Positions 21,851 to 33,579 of a DNA stretch of 64,000 nucleotides are shown in pieces. The notes below the pieces were generated by a model. It searched no databases. It saw only the letters and a list, made by a program, of their open reading frames with translations, and was not told where the DNA came from. Numbering within the stretch: position 1 is the stretch's first letter; every line of letters begins with the position of its first letter. The stretch is taken from positions 29,969,501 to 30,033,500 of the forward strand of contig CM063106.1 in assembly GCA_031841125.1 (NCBI GenBank), written 5' to 3'. Made by a program: the position numbers and the translations under genes. The stretch is from Acanthococcus lagerstroemiae (taxonomy: Eukaryota > Arthropoda > Insecta > Hemiptera > Eriococcidae).

Positions 21851-22829
21851 GACAGTACAATTAAAGGAAGGTGTTTTTCAAGAAATACCTATCTATATCT
21901 TCGTTTGGTTTTAGTTCTCTGGTAGTCCTCTGTAGGTTCAAAATTTTAGCAAAGCAATCTTCAATATTCGTCAAGGTATTTGGGCTTGTACAGCCTCAAA
22001 AAACGTTAATGTCGATTTTCGATAAATACCCTTTTTATCTTTGATGGTTCGGTTCAATTAGAAAAGTTCTTTGTATTGGATGTTCTCTTTGGATGGTCCG
22101 CTTTACCAAACGCTATAAAGAAATATTTTTTCAGCACAAATCCAAGCGGAGCAATAGAATTCATTACAGCATTTGTGATCAAGTTTTATACTTCAGAGGA
22201 TTGAAAATTTGTACAGTGTTTATTACAGGCCGAATACCCTACACACAGGGAAATCCGCATCTCGAGCTCTCTATGCTATTCCATGCATTTAAAAGTCATA
22301 TTGTACCCTTGTACACGTATTTCCATAAATCCCTCTCGGATGTCTTAGATTTTTTTTTCTATCCATTGAAATAATCTAATCAACTACCCGGCGATTTCTT
22401 AGTTCTCTAAATTTATACCTAACCCTCTTTGTTCTTGGGTTCATTAACAGACTATTGTCTTCTACTAAAGATGCTGGTACGCGATGAAAGTTTTCTGGCT
22501 GCTGACGGATAAAACAATAGAAAATTTTTGATTCAAAAGTTTCTGCTCCTAAAACTGTCCAGCTATCCATTCCAAAGAATAGTTCTTGCAGTCAGCAGCT
22601 AGAAAAAACTAGCTTCGTGTACCAGTTCCTGAACTTCCAATCAAATATGGTTGAGACAAGAACCCATTCTTCGTCTAACCTAGTTGATTGACAGTACACC
22701 TTTCTGATGTTGTCTCATCACTGGTGATCTTGCAAGAAAAACTAACTTGATCTTACCCATACATCTTTTTGTTAACTGAAGTAGTACTGTATGGTAAGAT
22801 CATTGTTGTTTCCATTGATGATCAGTTGT
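21851..22829. other. non-coding, nothing recognised
   Basis: Frames at 22093-22374 (plus, 93 codons) and 22376-22570 (minus, 64 codons) show no motif or family. They are probably chance or very old fossils. Confidence 0.4.
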
Positions 22830-22849
22830 TCAAGTTGTACTAATTGTTG

Positions 22850-23025
22850 TGTTTCTGCTGGAATGTGCATGTACGTTGAAAGTAATACCTTGTGTTGTAT
22901 CATGTATGTGTACACTCCTAATACCATTGCAAAGCGTGCATACATTGAAAATGATGCCTTGTCAGAGTACCTTGTGCAATATAATGTATTATGTGTACCT
23001 ACACTCCTAATATTGTTGCAAGTAT
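22850..23025 (+). repeat. diverged tandem duplication, ~100-bp unit
   Basis: TGCATGTACGTTGAAAGTAATRCCTTG-like sequence at 22866-22892 recurs as TGCATACATTGAAAATGATGCC at 22938-22960. Each is followed by CCTTGTG, a TATGTGTAC string and CACTCCTAATA. Two diverged units can be aligned. Confidence 0.45.
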
Positions 23026-23268
23026 GGCTGTAGGGAGTTCTAGTGGTGATATTAATATTGTATGTCAAATTAATTAGTACATGATGATGATAACTCTATA
23101 TTGGCAAGTATAAATTACCTACACACAATTTGAATACGTCTAATTCTTCCTTGGTAAGTCTTCATCTGGCTTGCATTACCTCATATAGCCATTGTTGAAA
23201 TGGAAGAAGGGTTTTCTGATTGGTCAACATAGAACGGGGAGAATAATGTTAATTTATTAGCGGATATC

Positions 23269-23615
23269 CAGGGTGTCTACTGGCCTGAATAATCATGATT
23301 TCAAAAAATTGTCATGAAAGTCATGGAAAGTCATGATATTTCAACCAAAACTCAAAAAGTCATGATATTTCATCATGTCATAGTTCACAATATTCTCATG
23401 ACAAAAAAAAAATCATTGTTATTCATTTAATGAGAAAAAAATATTGAGTGAGTATTTATTATAAAAGTTTAGCGCGCTCTGTATTGAGCCCCTGGTGAAA
23501 CGCGAAGCGCCGAGTTTGCCCCTTCCCCTTCTTTTTTATATTCCCCATGATACTCATGAAGAAAATGTCATGAAAAGTCATTATATTTTGTTTCCCAAAT
23601 CCAGTAGACATCCTG
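23269..23615. mobile_element. MITE with CAGGGTGTCTACTGG ends, 347 bp
   Basis: CAGGGTGTCTACTGGCC at the left is matched by CAGGATGTCTACTGGAT read inward from 23615. The interior is rich in GTCATGAAA/GTCATGATATTT words. No ORF. The flanking bases show no clear target duplication. It belongs with the other CAGGGTG-ended repeats in the window. Confidence 0.7.
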
Positions 23616-24543
23616 AATACCTATCTTCTACTTCTGTTGCCATTCTTCGGACTGTATGCTAGTCACTGTGAATGGCGTTGCTCCGTGCTGCTTGTTTCAG
23701 ATAGATTTATAAAAAGCTGTTTGCTTTTTAAGTACCCGGTGTCCATTATTCTCCATCCCTAAGTTCCCCTAGTCCCCGTTTTGCCGAATTGTCTTTCAAC
23801 CGTCCCCCATTCCAATGAAAAGTTCTTCAGATATTCGAAAGAAGAGCATTTCTTCAAAAAAGTTGGAATAATGTATTTTCTTATAAAAGTTATTCAAAAT
23901 GTACCATAGAAGTCTAAAAGAAGTCCTCCAAAATCAGAAAATGAATCCCTCGGATTCCCCACTGTCCCTTGATTTCGGTTTCCAACCTCAGTATATGTAT
24001 ATTCTGAAGTAAAATCTTATTACAGTAATCGTGTCCTTAGTCTTAAGCTAGTTCTTCTGACTCCGATAATCGATACCTTTGATAAAATATTGCTGCCATT
24101 ATGGGCACGTACCCTCCAGCGTAGCAGCGTAATTGAAGAGCATGGTTGCAGAAAGGGTTTTCGTGAGGATATCAGCCTTTTGCTCTTTCGCGTTTACCTA
24201 CAGCAACCATGCTCTACTACTCACCATACTACAGGGTACATACTATTAATGAAAGTAGTATTCTGTTGGAGTAGTCTTGTTCTTAGCTAATCGTTTTGAC
24301 CTCAACGTTAAATAACCCTGACAAGATATTACTTTGATTGGGTGGACGTATGTAGGTAATCACCAGCATATAGTTTCCTGTCCGTCAGTGGTTTGAGTAG
24401 AGTTTCGACTTTCACTGCCATTCACAACAGATTGAGCATTCTCAAAACTACAAAAAAGGTATACTAAGAATAAAACAACAAATGGTGTCACACAAACAAC
24501 CAATGGGAAGGTAATACTGACATCATAAGGAACTACTTGCATC
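23616..24543. other. non-coding; short inverted pair
   Basis: No gene. GAGCATGGTTGC at 24138-24149 has its inverse GCAACCATGCTC at 24203-24214, a small stem with a ~53-base loop. Nothing else recognised. Confidence 0.4.
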
Positions 24544-24700
24544 CAGTGGCGTAGCCAAACTTGGTACGAAGGAGGGGGGGTGTTTGTTTCACTTTTACAA
24601 CATTACAGGTGTAATACTTACTATTACCAGAATAAATTTTAATTTTTTCACATTGTCGGCCGATGCCAGGGGGTCACCCCCCCCCGTAGCTACGCCCCTG
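24544..24700. mobile_element. hAT-like MITE, 157 bp, with perfect 8-bp TSD
   Basis: Ends CAGTGGCGTAGCCAAAC and, read inward from the right, CAGGGGCGTAGCTACGG. The octamer CTTGCATC lies immediately on both sides (24536-24543 and 24701-24708), the 8-bp target duplication of hAT transposons. The interior has two G/C runs and no ORF. Its sequence (TTATTCTGGTAATAG-type core, CGGCCGATGCCA) matches the copy at 40311-40478. Confidence 0.92.
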
Positions 24701-24708
24701 CTTGCATC

Positions 24709-27700
24709 AACCACTAAGTATTATTTTGCATGTTGGATTAAGTTTGAAGCTGTAATAATAAAATAAAACAACTGACAATAGCGTAGCAACTATAGGTCTT
24801 CTTTTCAATGAATTATTTTAAGCGGAAAACTGGTGCTGTATTTTCTGTCAGTTATGTATTTTAAAAGTTATTCTCCTATACCTCTAAGATGGATTCAAAC
24901 TTTCAGTCGGGAATTTACCATGAACCCATACTGTTCATTTCATGAATCTTGCCCTCATTTATGAACTTTTTTCATTCATTATCTTCGTTCTTCTTCCAAT
25001 TTATACTTTTTGAGTGCACCCTCACATGCATAGGTTACTATCGGCTGCAAACTGTTTCTATACTTATGTATTCCCTTCATTTGGTATCCTAGAACCTGCA
25101 CAGATGGAGATACCTCTAGATTGGATAGAAAAATTTTCTGTATAGCATGTTGACCCTCTTATTTGAGTTACTGTTTACCGTTCTACCTAATTGATCGGCT
25201 TTCATCCTTGTTTTTTTCTCCATGTTTTTCGAGTCGACCTCCGTGGAAAAATAACTTGTACGATTCCCGTTAACCGCAGCTATGTAGCTCGTAAAACTTA
25301 GCAGAATCACGTGTTTAGTATTTCTAGTAGCATCTCGCTTTCCTCTGCTTGATACGTGCGTATATTGTACTCGTACACGCACATATTTTGCTGTCAGTCG
25401 CTGAATTACGGATACGATTTAATTGGGATCTATATCTCTTTCATTGGAACTTCTTGCCCTCAGAGGCACTCGGAAGTGGTGGTACAAACTTGAAGATTAA
25501 AGCAATTTATCACGAACGTAAGATGAAATGAAGTATAAGGCAATCAGCAGACTATAATAACTTACAGCTTTTTGATAAGAAATACGAATGGGTTATTTGT
25601 ATTCGAGTTTTTCAGCACTGTGAACGACTGGACTTTCTTATAAAGCCAGTTCATAGCGCAAAACAATCAGGTCATAGGTCCTCGAAGTTACTTTCAGTCG
25701 TAATTATTTGTAACTTACAGGAGTGCGTTATGTTTGATAAACATTTGAACGTACTCGTATGTAATTCATGCCGTATAATTGGTGCACGCTCTTCGCGTTT
25801 GTCCTACTTTTATTACTTTTGATTCCCGCATGAACGTTGTATAGAGTTCCAGTCTTGTCGGTAAGTTCATGGGGAATTCCGAGATGCTGAGTATTTCCAA
25901 CTTTGGTTCAGAAAATAAGAGAAACACAATAAAAAAGATCCATTTGAGAGAAAACAAGTAATGGCGCGTTACTAAATATGAGAAACCTGAGGGAAAATGA
26001 TTTATTTGGATCTGATTCTTCTAATCTGTTGAACGTCACAGCCTCCAAGTTCTGTATCGGTAGATTAAATCCAGTACACCTTGAAATGAGAATTACAGGC
26101 TATTCATCCCATTTGTCTGAAATTTCTGGGCTCACCAACCCAAAATACCTATGAATTAACTGGTCATGTTCAAGACAGTAGTCACTCTGATGTGGTTCCC
26201 AGGAAACTTGACTTGAATGGTATTTTTAGTTTCATCCATTCAGGTTCTTAGTCTTTAAATTCTATATTTCATGCTAAGTTTGATTTTCAAAGTTATTCCT
26301 ATACTGGAAAACAGATGCTTAGTCGAATACTTACACTCTGAGAAAATTTATAAGATTGAAGGGTGAAATCGCCAGTGATTACAATAAGATAATCAGTTAC
26401 TTTACTATGGAATTGGAATCAGACAGTCCTTTTTGAATGACATCGCGACCATAACAGTTTTAATATTGATTACCAGAAACATTGTACCTAATCACTACAC
26501 ATGATATCGGGACGTGAGCATTCGAATCTCATCCCTGCCATGAGCGCAAATAGTTGACCTGAAGTTGGAGGAAGAGGGTTCATGGGCGTTGACAAGTATC
26601 AAAATAATACTGAGCATTCTTTCGCTCGTATATAATTTTTCGTTTTTTCGTTTTGGAGAGAGGCTTTAAAAGGATTTGAGGGGTTGTATTCCCCAGTTTC
26701 TCCCATTTACACCTATGACTACTGTCCTCTCTTTTTCAATTGTCAAGTATTCTTTACTGAAAATGACTGAAATGATGTAATGTGGTTCTTGAGTTGCAAT
26801 TTTTGGTACTGATTATTTGATGTTATTCGCGTTTGGATGCTAAAGAGTCGCTCTCTAGCAGCCTAATGAAATGCGGCAGCGCGGTGATTGGTGTACTTGA
26901 ATGAAAAGATGATCAATAACAAAAATGTTATGCAAAAAAACTGAAGTTGAACTCATCTGAAAGGAAATGATAAGGGCTAACACTTCAGTTCTCTTCAGCT
27001 TTCCATAAAAAACAATATTGAAGATGCTAGAGCTCATTTTACTTGTACATGTTTTTGTGGCAAAAATACCCTGATCATCTTTTCGTCCACGACACTAGCG
27101 TATCTACAGGAGTGTCCAAACGCGAGTAGTACTCGGCAGTGTTTTTCAAAAGGCTTTCTCAGTGTAGAAAGCCATGAAAGAAAATGTAATGTCTGTATCT
27201 CCTTCAACACCCAAAAAGTCACAAAAGCCGACTTGAGATGAGGAAAATTGAATTCACTTGGGAATTGAACGAACTATCAGGGGTTTTCTTAATTGCTTAT
27301 GACGAATAAGTTTTGCATTCCATTTCTGATGCAGTCTGAATTTAAGGACTCAAAATCAAAATTCACAAAGAAAAAATTGCGATTTTACTGTTTTTTTAGT
27401 AGACAGTTACAAGTTATACCTTCATGTGCATCTTTGAACATTTTGTGGTCAGTGGAGAACAATTCTGTGTTCAAGAGAATCAGATTTACTTTCCGCTCCA
27501 CAGCACTAAAGATATTAGGGGGCCGAATCATAAATATGCATAAATTTTTATTTGCGACCAAAATATCCCTTTACCCCCCCCCCATTTTTGGTTCTTGTGC
27601 ATATTTTGCCCATTTCAACTTAAAGTCGTCTTTCAATCCATTGTAGAATAGAGGGAAGAAAACTCTCTATTGTTCCCTCTACGAATTTGTATCCACCATG

Positions 27701-27975
27701 TCCAATCCTGTCTACAAATAAGGGTACCTAAAGATCATTTCCTATTAACAGTCAAGACATAGTAAAATTCCTCGTTTTTATTCGGAAATCCTGATTCTAA
27801 GTTTGAAGATGTGTATCGAGTTCTATCCAATATTCAAAATCAGTGACTGGAAACCCCTATTTTGATAAGTTTTCAATGTTTTGGATCGAGTAATTTTTGT
27901 CCATCTGGAGTCTGTTTTGCGAGAAATTCGGCATCATAACTCTAAAATCAGAATTATGTAATTTTCACAATATGA
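24709..27975. other. non-coding, 3.3 kb without a recognised gene
   Basis: Several 60-117-codon frames (for example 25116-25382 minus and 27293-27646 plus) lack motifs. At about 26515-26550 CATTCGAATCTCATCCCTGC resembles a tRNA-type B box, but no A box or tRNA fold accompanies it. There is an oligo-C run at 27575-27584. No bounded repeats were found. Confidence 0.45.
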
Positions 27976-28572
27976 GGGATGATCTAAAATTAACCTCCGT
28001 TACCTCTGAAAACTAAAAAAAAAAAAAAAGACAAGGGGAAAATTCCCAAAAAATAGGACATGTTCGTGAGGTCTCTGAGGCAACACTGTAAAGATTTCCA
28101 GGCGCATATGGCGAACAACGCAGGCAGGGCAGTAAAAAAACGATGGAACTACGGTTGAAAGGTGTGTCAAGAATTGAAGTGCGCGCAGTAATACGTTTTT
28201 TCACCACACTCGGCAAGTCTGCTCGGAGGAATATACTGGTAGACCCACGTCTCGCCTCCCCCCCCCCCGTCACGATACGGTCGTGCATTGGTTCCCCTTC
28301 GCGTTTGTAAGCGGACAAAAATTTGATTGCCGCAGCCATGCGCTGAGCGCGGTAAAAAATCGTATTACTGCGCGCACTTCAGTTTTTGATACACGTTTCA
28401 AGGGTAGCTCCATCGTTTTTGTACTGCCCTACCTGCCTTGTTCGAAGTACGTGCCTGAAATCTTTACAGTGTTGTCTCAGAAGCCTCACGAACATGACCT
28501 ATTTTTTGGGAATTTTCCCATTGTCTTTCTTTTGGTTTTCAGAGGTAGCGGAGGTTACTGTCTGATCATCCT
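27976..28572. mobile_element. fold-back element, ~600 bp, ~215-240 bp arms
   Basis: 27976-28217 and 28335-28572 are reverse complements at roughly 85% identity. Shared blocks include AACCTCCG, TACCTCTGAAAACYAAAA, AAAATTCCCAAAAAATAGG, CATGTTCGTGAGG, CAACACTGTAAAGATTT and GAAGTGCGCGCAGTAATACG. Both ends show GGATGATC. The spacer is about 120 bp and contains an oligo-C run. The two antiparallel open frames of 99-108 codons over the arms are the same sequence read twice. It could be a non-autonomous fold-back transposon or a source of long hairpin RNA. Confidence 0.75.
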
Positions 28573-28960
28573 ACGTACATAGGTATTGCCTAATTAATAG
28601 GCTACTTGGCTACTACAGTGAATCATGTGCATGCTAAAAATTATTAACTTGGAAAGGTTACTTTTTGTTCTAGGTGGGTAAAGTTTATTGATGTTCAAAA
28701 TTGAATTTTACTGCAAAAGGAGATGGATCAATTTTTCAGTTTTATTGGTATAATATAATGTGTTTGAGTGGTATATGTGAAAATATCTATTCAAAATGGT
28801 TACAAAAAAATTAACGATAATGAACCTCACACATGAATTCAATCACTCGGTGAACTTGACTTTGAATAGGCTCAAGGTTAGCTTTTTTGTGATTTCAAAT
28901 ATTTTATGTCTCACCCTTCTGTAAATCATTGTGGGTGGGGATCATTGTTAAAATAATAGG
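28573..28960. other. non-coding, nothing recognised
   Basis: AT-rich, with no frame or element. Confidence 0.45.
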
Positions 28961-29265
28961 GTAGCCACTTTCTGGAAAATAGGGAAAAGTCAGGAAATTT
29001 TGTCAAGCTGGTAAAGTCAGGAAATTGCTATAATTTTGATCAGAATCAGGGAACTTTTTAAGAACAATGAGAATTGAAGAATATATACTACTTTTCCAGA
29101 ATAAATGTCAGCTTAAAGCATAATGACTTATTTATTGTACAAAGTATTCTCAAAGATGTGTACAATATTAGCTGAGAAAATGTCAGGGAAAATTTAGAAC
29201 ATTGGTCTGGAAGACCGGAAAAAGTCGGGGAAAATCATTCTTTCAAAAATTGCTTCCCTGGATAA
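28961..29265. repeat. CAGGGTNGCCAC-family repeat, degraded
   Basis: Begins AGGGTAGCCACTTTCTGG and continues with GGGAAAAGTCAGGAAATT and TCAGGGAA words. It ends AATTGCTTCCCTGG. The same head is found in the 71-bp element at 47195-47265. No ORF and no target duplication recognised. Confidence 0.55.
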
Positions 29266-31249
29266 TCCGAAAAATGAATTCAGCGACTAAGTAAACCCCA
29301 TTTTTGACACAGGGATGAGCAGATTATGGATATTGTAGATCTCAGCCCCTTGTGAACAATTATGGGTTGCTTCCAAATTTCAAAATAAATTGAATCATGT
29401 TTTAGCTTTCGACCTCCATGGAGCCGATGTTATGTTAGTGTGTTCTGCCTTATTTGAAGTTGTAAGTGGCAGTACCAAAAGTGAGTTTGGGAAATTCAAA
29501 ATAACAGTACTTATACTCAAGTGATTAAGTATTCTGACCCCTTTTTCCTTTTACACTGTTATGTCACCGATGTTGATGGACTGTATAAGTAAATTCTGCT
29601 TCGGGTTGTTTCAAAAAATTCTTAGAATAAGCGCTACCATGGAGCTTCTAAGGTAGGAAAGAGGACCAAAATAACTTCAAAATAAATTCTGCGCATCCGA
29701 AAATCAGACAGAGATTTTTATTTTTCATTTTGTTGCTGTGGGTTATGCATGAAATTCACAGTTTTCTAAAAATGAAACTACGTACGCTTCCCTCCAAAAT
29801 TTTTTTCTCAAAATTTTGTATACAGATCTTAGGTGTTCTGCTGTTACGCTAATGTTCGAAACAGTTTTCCTACGAAAGTCGATTTTCAGGATTTTCAAAA
29901 ATTTACTTTTTCGTTGAACTTCACCCGCATTGAGCTGTCCCTAAATATTTGTATATTTAAAACGAATTTTAGCTATGATGGCCGGGAGTGGGTCATATCA
30001 ACTTGAATCGACTAAGTTAGAAGAGCAAAACTTTCGGGAATGATATTTATACCATCCTGCCGGGAGAAGCTAATTTGTGAAACACCTTATGTTACGTTTG
30101 ACATCGTACAGTATAGCGGACATTTCATCGAAGATTTTGGCGGCAATGATCGAATCTCGTGAACTTATTTTTCGACCATCGCAGATGGTTTCTGAAATTT
30201 GGTTAACGACTTGACAGTTTGAGCCTGTGCCGGGTTAAATGCTCGTAAAGAATTACGCTGAAAGAAATCTTTACGGGTACGATAATTAATTACCGCTGAC
30301 TTTTTTCGTTCTAGTTCGGATTCGTTGTGAATTTCAAGCATATACGCGCACATATACTTTCTCTCGAACAATGCCGATATATTGTTATAAAATTCGGATA
30401 ACGGTTTTCAGAGATGGCGTCGAATGATGAATTCGTTACACATACGTTAAAACGCTAGCGTTGTTGATATCTCCGATCGCAGTTGGCGTTTTGCTAGTTT
30501 TTTAATTTTTTTTCTTCTGTGTACGCATGTATGTGCAAGTACATGTATGTGTAAGTATTACTCATCACTTGACCAACTCTACAGACGTAGGCAACGTGCT
30601 CGACTTAATTTCCTGGGGGGACTTACGAACCCGTTAGCACATAGGGTTTGATGATAGTACTGATTAACTTGCTGAAAGTACCCAAGAATTTGAGTGCCTC
30701 CGAGCCTCTCAGGGGACTTAACGTTCCCCCAAAATCAATTTTTCCCGAAAGTCGTGGAAAATATTAATATAAGAGATGTTTCGAGGAGTGTATAGCGATG
30801 CACGCATGTCGAAGTCGCTCCCCGGCGACACCGCACCCCTTTCGATTGTCGCGTCGGTGACCAGAGGGCATTAATTTGTTAGACGTTTTCTCCTTCAGTG
30901 TAGGAGGAAACTTCATACAAAAAATTATTCCTCATTGAATACTACTGAAAGAAGGTCTCTTAAAATTTGTTTATAACTGCCCCAAAAGTGACACAAATAG
31001 AGGCTCAATATAACCCTTTATTTTGCCGTACATTAACCCAGACCTAGTGGTGGACAATGTGGAAATTGCTTTATTCTTTTCGGGCCCCTGACTGTAGCGA
31101 ACAGTGGGAATGCAAACCCACCTCGGTACCGTTTCCTTACATCCTCATCTACCTATCCCTGAAATAGTTTCCTCTCTCCCATATCCTTAGATACTACACT
31201 TCGAAATTTGTGGGTTTTTTGTTGTTTTTTTATATCATGTATTCTTATT
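29266..31249. other. non-coding, nothing recognised
   Basis: No convincing gene or bounded element over 2 kb. A 68-codon minus frame at 30165-30371 has no motif. Confidence 0.45.
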
Positions 31250-31811
31250 ATGACTTTAAAAACTTCTATTAGCGCGAATAGTTGAATCGAGGTACTGGCT
31301 TGTAGGTTGGTTCATGGTCACAGAATTTGATATCCATATCTGTTTCGCTGAAACCTCAAAATTGTAATACGTGTGAAGGGGCGGGGCTTGGAATTTAAAA
31401 AAATGCCATATGGATATTGTTTCATAGGTTCTAAGGGTTACTAAATTCATTTCTGATAACAGTTTGTCCTCTCCGTTTCTAAACGGTGGTACCTTGCGAA
31501 GTTGCAAGGCCTCAGAATTAGAAAAAAAAAAAAAAAAAAAAATGCCATTATGGATATCGTTTCATAGGTTCCAGGGGCCTTTAAATTCATTTCTAATATC
31601 AGTTTACTTTCTATTTCAAAATCGTAATATCTGACGAGGGGAAGGCTTGAGAAGGTACACAATGTAATGTGGATACCATTTCATAGATTTCAAGGGTCCC
31701 TAAACTCACTTCTGATAACAGTAGGATTCTTATTTCAAAATTATGGCATTTAGGAGACGGAAATGTAGTACGAATGTCTGTAGCTCGGTATTGAAAAAGG
31801 CTGAATTCATT
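31250..31811 (+). repeat. tandem minisatellite, ~120-135-bp unit, direct orientation
   Basis: At least three units recur, marked by ATGCCATATGGATATTG-type starts at 31404, 31540 and 31660. These are followed by TTTCATAGGTTC, an AAATTCATTTCTRATA string and a cGTAATAYSTG..GGGGMRGGGCTTG block. Units have diverged and one contains a 21-base A run at 31521-31541. The same unit is found in the opposite orientation at 32930-33500. Confidence 0.7.
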
Positions 31812-31819
31812 TTTAACGC

Positions 31820-32015
31820 CAGCGGTGTAACTAGGACTTTTTAACGGGGGGGGGCAGAAAGGGCCACGAATTTTTGAAGGGGGGCCCAGTTTTAAAAACT
31901 TTTGCTTTATTTTATCTAATACTATAAATTTTACAAAATTTTCAAATTCAACGGGGGGGCTAAGAATTTTTTTTTGGGGGGGGCTGCCCCCTGCTCCCCC
32001 TTGGTTACGCGCCTG
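31820..32015. mobile_element. hAT-like MITE, 196 bp, 7/8 TSD
   Basis: Ends CAGCGGTGTAACTAGG and, inward from the right, CAGGCGCGTAACCAAGG. The flanks are TTTAACGC (31812-31819) and TTTGACGC (32016-32023), 7 of 8 identical. G- and C-rich blocks border an AT-rich middle. The open frame across it on the minus strand (ARNQGGAGG...) is a translation artefact of the terminal repeat, not a gene. Confidence 0.88.
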
Positions 32016-32023
32016 TTTGACGC

Positions 32024-32929
32024 TAAGGCTAGGCATAAATGAAAATTATGAGTGTACATAGGAGGCTGAACCTCAGAAATACGAATTCATCAACATAAGT
32101 TTTTTATAAATTCTAGAAATTGTTCAACCATGTTATACATAATATTTTAGAATATTGATAAATAGAGACTGGATCAACAACCACTTCGGAATCTTGCTCC
32201 TCAAGCTTGATTTCCCCTATATTGAGGCACTACTGTCCATGGTCGGTATTAAATATTGATGAACAACATTCAGTGTTTGCTAATTTTAGGTTACTAGCAA
32301 CCTCTTCAAGTTACGTTCCAAGAGGATGACAGATAGGTGTCTTGAATTTCGATGGTCTAGAACGAGAAAGTCGTATCTCTAAAAATGTAAATTTTACAAG
32401 GCAGCCAAAAGTAGATTTAGAATTACGCAATGCGTGTATATAGTGAAGTCACATTTTTACGGTTTTACACACAATGTGCTCCACACTGACAGTGTGGAAA
32501 ATTTTCTTTCTATGTTGCCAGTAAGTCAAATTAAAAATAAAATTAAAAAATGAAGATGAGACTTTTTTGATATAGGCATTCCATAAATCAGAAAATAGTC
32601 AATGGCACGAATCTTTCAGATTGCAGTACTTCTCCCTTTTTTTCCCACCGAATTCCAATCTCAAGAGCTTGTAAGGCTCATTCTCTCAAAAATGAACATT
32701 TTGGGACGACAATGTTGGCCTTTTTATAGATGATTCGCCCCGTCTTCTTTGAATCCCAATGAATGATCGAATCAATTTCAAACTTTGTTGACTTTGTACT
32801 TCTGAGGTCCCGCCCCGTTGTACTTTCGTAGGCTAGTATTATTAATTTAGTAATCCTGAAAACCTGTCTACCTACGATCCTGCTATATTTTCCGACTCTT
32901 CAGGTTCAGTCCCCCGCCCTTAAGATGCC
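32024..32929. other. non-coding spacer between inverted minisatellite arms
   Basis: No gene. It forms the unmatched middle of the 31.25-33.5 kb fold-back. Some stretches near 32740-32820 may be more diverged repeat units. Confidence 0.4.
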
Positions 32930-33500
32930 AACATTTTGAAATAAGGGTCAACGAATTATCAAAAATGAGTTCAGAGACCCTTCAAACCTTTGAAACGACA
33001 TCCATACTGCATTATGTGCATTTTCAGGCCTTCGCTCCACCCGAAGCCACAGTTTTGAAGTGGAGATCAAATCGTTATCAGAAATAAATTCGACTGTTGG
33101 AACGTATAAAATGATATTCATGTTACGTGTTTTTTGAATTTTGAGTCCCGCTCCCTCACAGGCATGGGCGTAGCCAACGAGGGGCACATGGGACATTTGA
33201 CCCCCCCCCCCCGGATTTTGAAAAAAAAAATGTTCCAGTGCTCATAAGATTATTTTCGAATGTTTAAAGCCAACTGAATAAAATTCGCAGAAAATAAGAT
33301 GTACTTAGTACCTTTTTGTCCCCCCCCCCCTATGGAAAAAGTTCTAGCTACGCCCATGCTCACAGGTATCATTATTTTGAATGAAGAGTCAAATTGGTCT
33401 CCGAAATAAATTTAGCAACCTTTGGAACCTATGAAACGAGATATCCATGCAGTATTTTTTTTTAATTTTGAGCACTCATCTTTGAGGTTACTCCGTATAA
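32930..33500 (-). repeat. tandem minisatellite, inverted arm of the 31.25-33.5 kb fold-back
   Basis: Three units in the reverse orientation of 31250-31811, for example GAAATAAATTYRRC..TTGGAAC.TATRAAAYGA.ATYCATG at 33080-33120 and 33402-33450. Read on the minus strand they match the ATGGATATCGTTTCATAGGTTCC consensus. The arm was later interrupted by the hAT MITE at 33163-33358. Confidence 0.65.
33163..33358. mobile_element. hAT-like MITE, 196 bp, perfect 8-bp TSD
   Basis: Ends CATGGGCGTAGCCAACG and, inward from the right, CATGGGCGTAGCTAGAAC. CTCACAGG is present exactly on both sides (33155-33162 and 33359-33366). Inner C runs flank an AT-rich core and no ORF is present. It is the same terminal type as the 24.5 and 40.3 kb copies but has a different interior. 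Confidence 0.92.
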
Positions 33501-33579
33501 AATTCTGTAATTTTGCAGCCTTTCCCCGCCATGATCTTAACTCGACGATTCGTGCTGATGGAGGTTTTAGAAGTCATTC

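Noticed and set aside
26515..26550. tRNA B-box-like string near a GGGACGTGAG sequence
   Set aside because: No A box, acceptor stem or cloverleaf could be formed around it.
28013..28582. two ORFs of about 100 codons on opposite strands with shared peptides (RITARTS.. DT.F..SSIVF)
   Set aside because: They are the two arms of the same inverted repeat read once each; no independent evidence for coding.
31611..32036. 141-codon minus-strand ORF with ARNQGGAGGSPP sequence
   Set aside because: It is the translation of the hAT-like MITE at 31820-32015 and the neighbouring minisatellite. The glycine/proline-rich part is the G/C run next to the terminal repeat.
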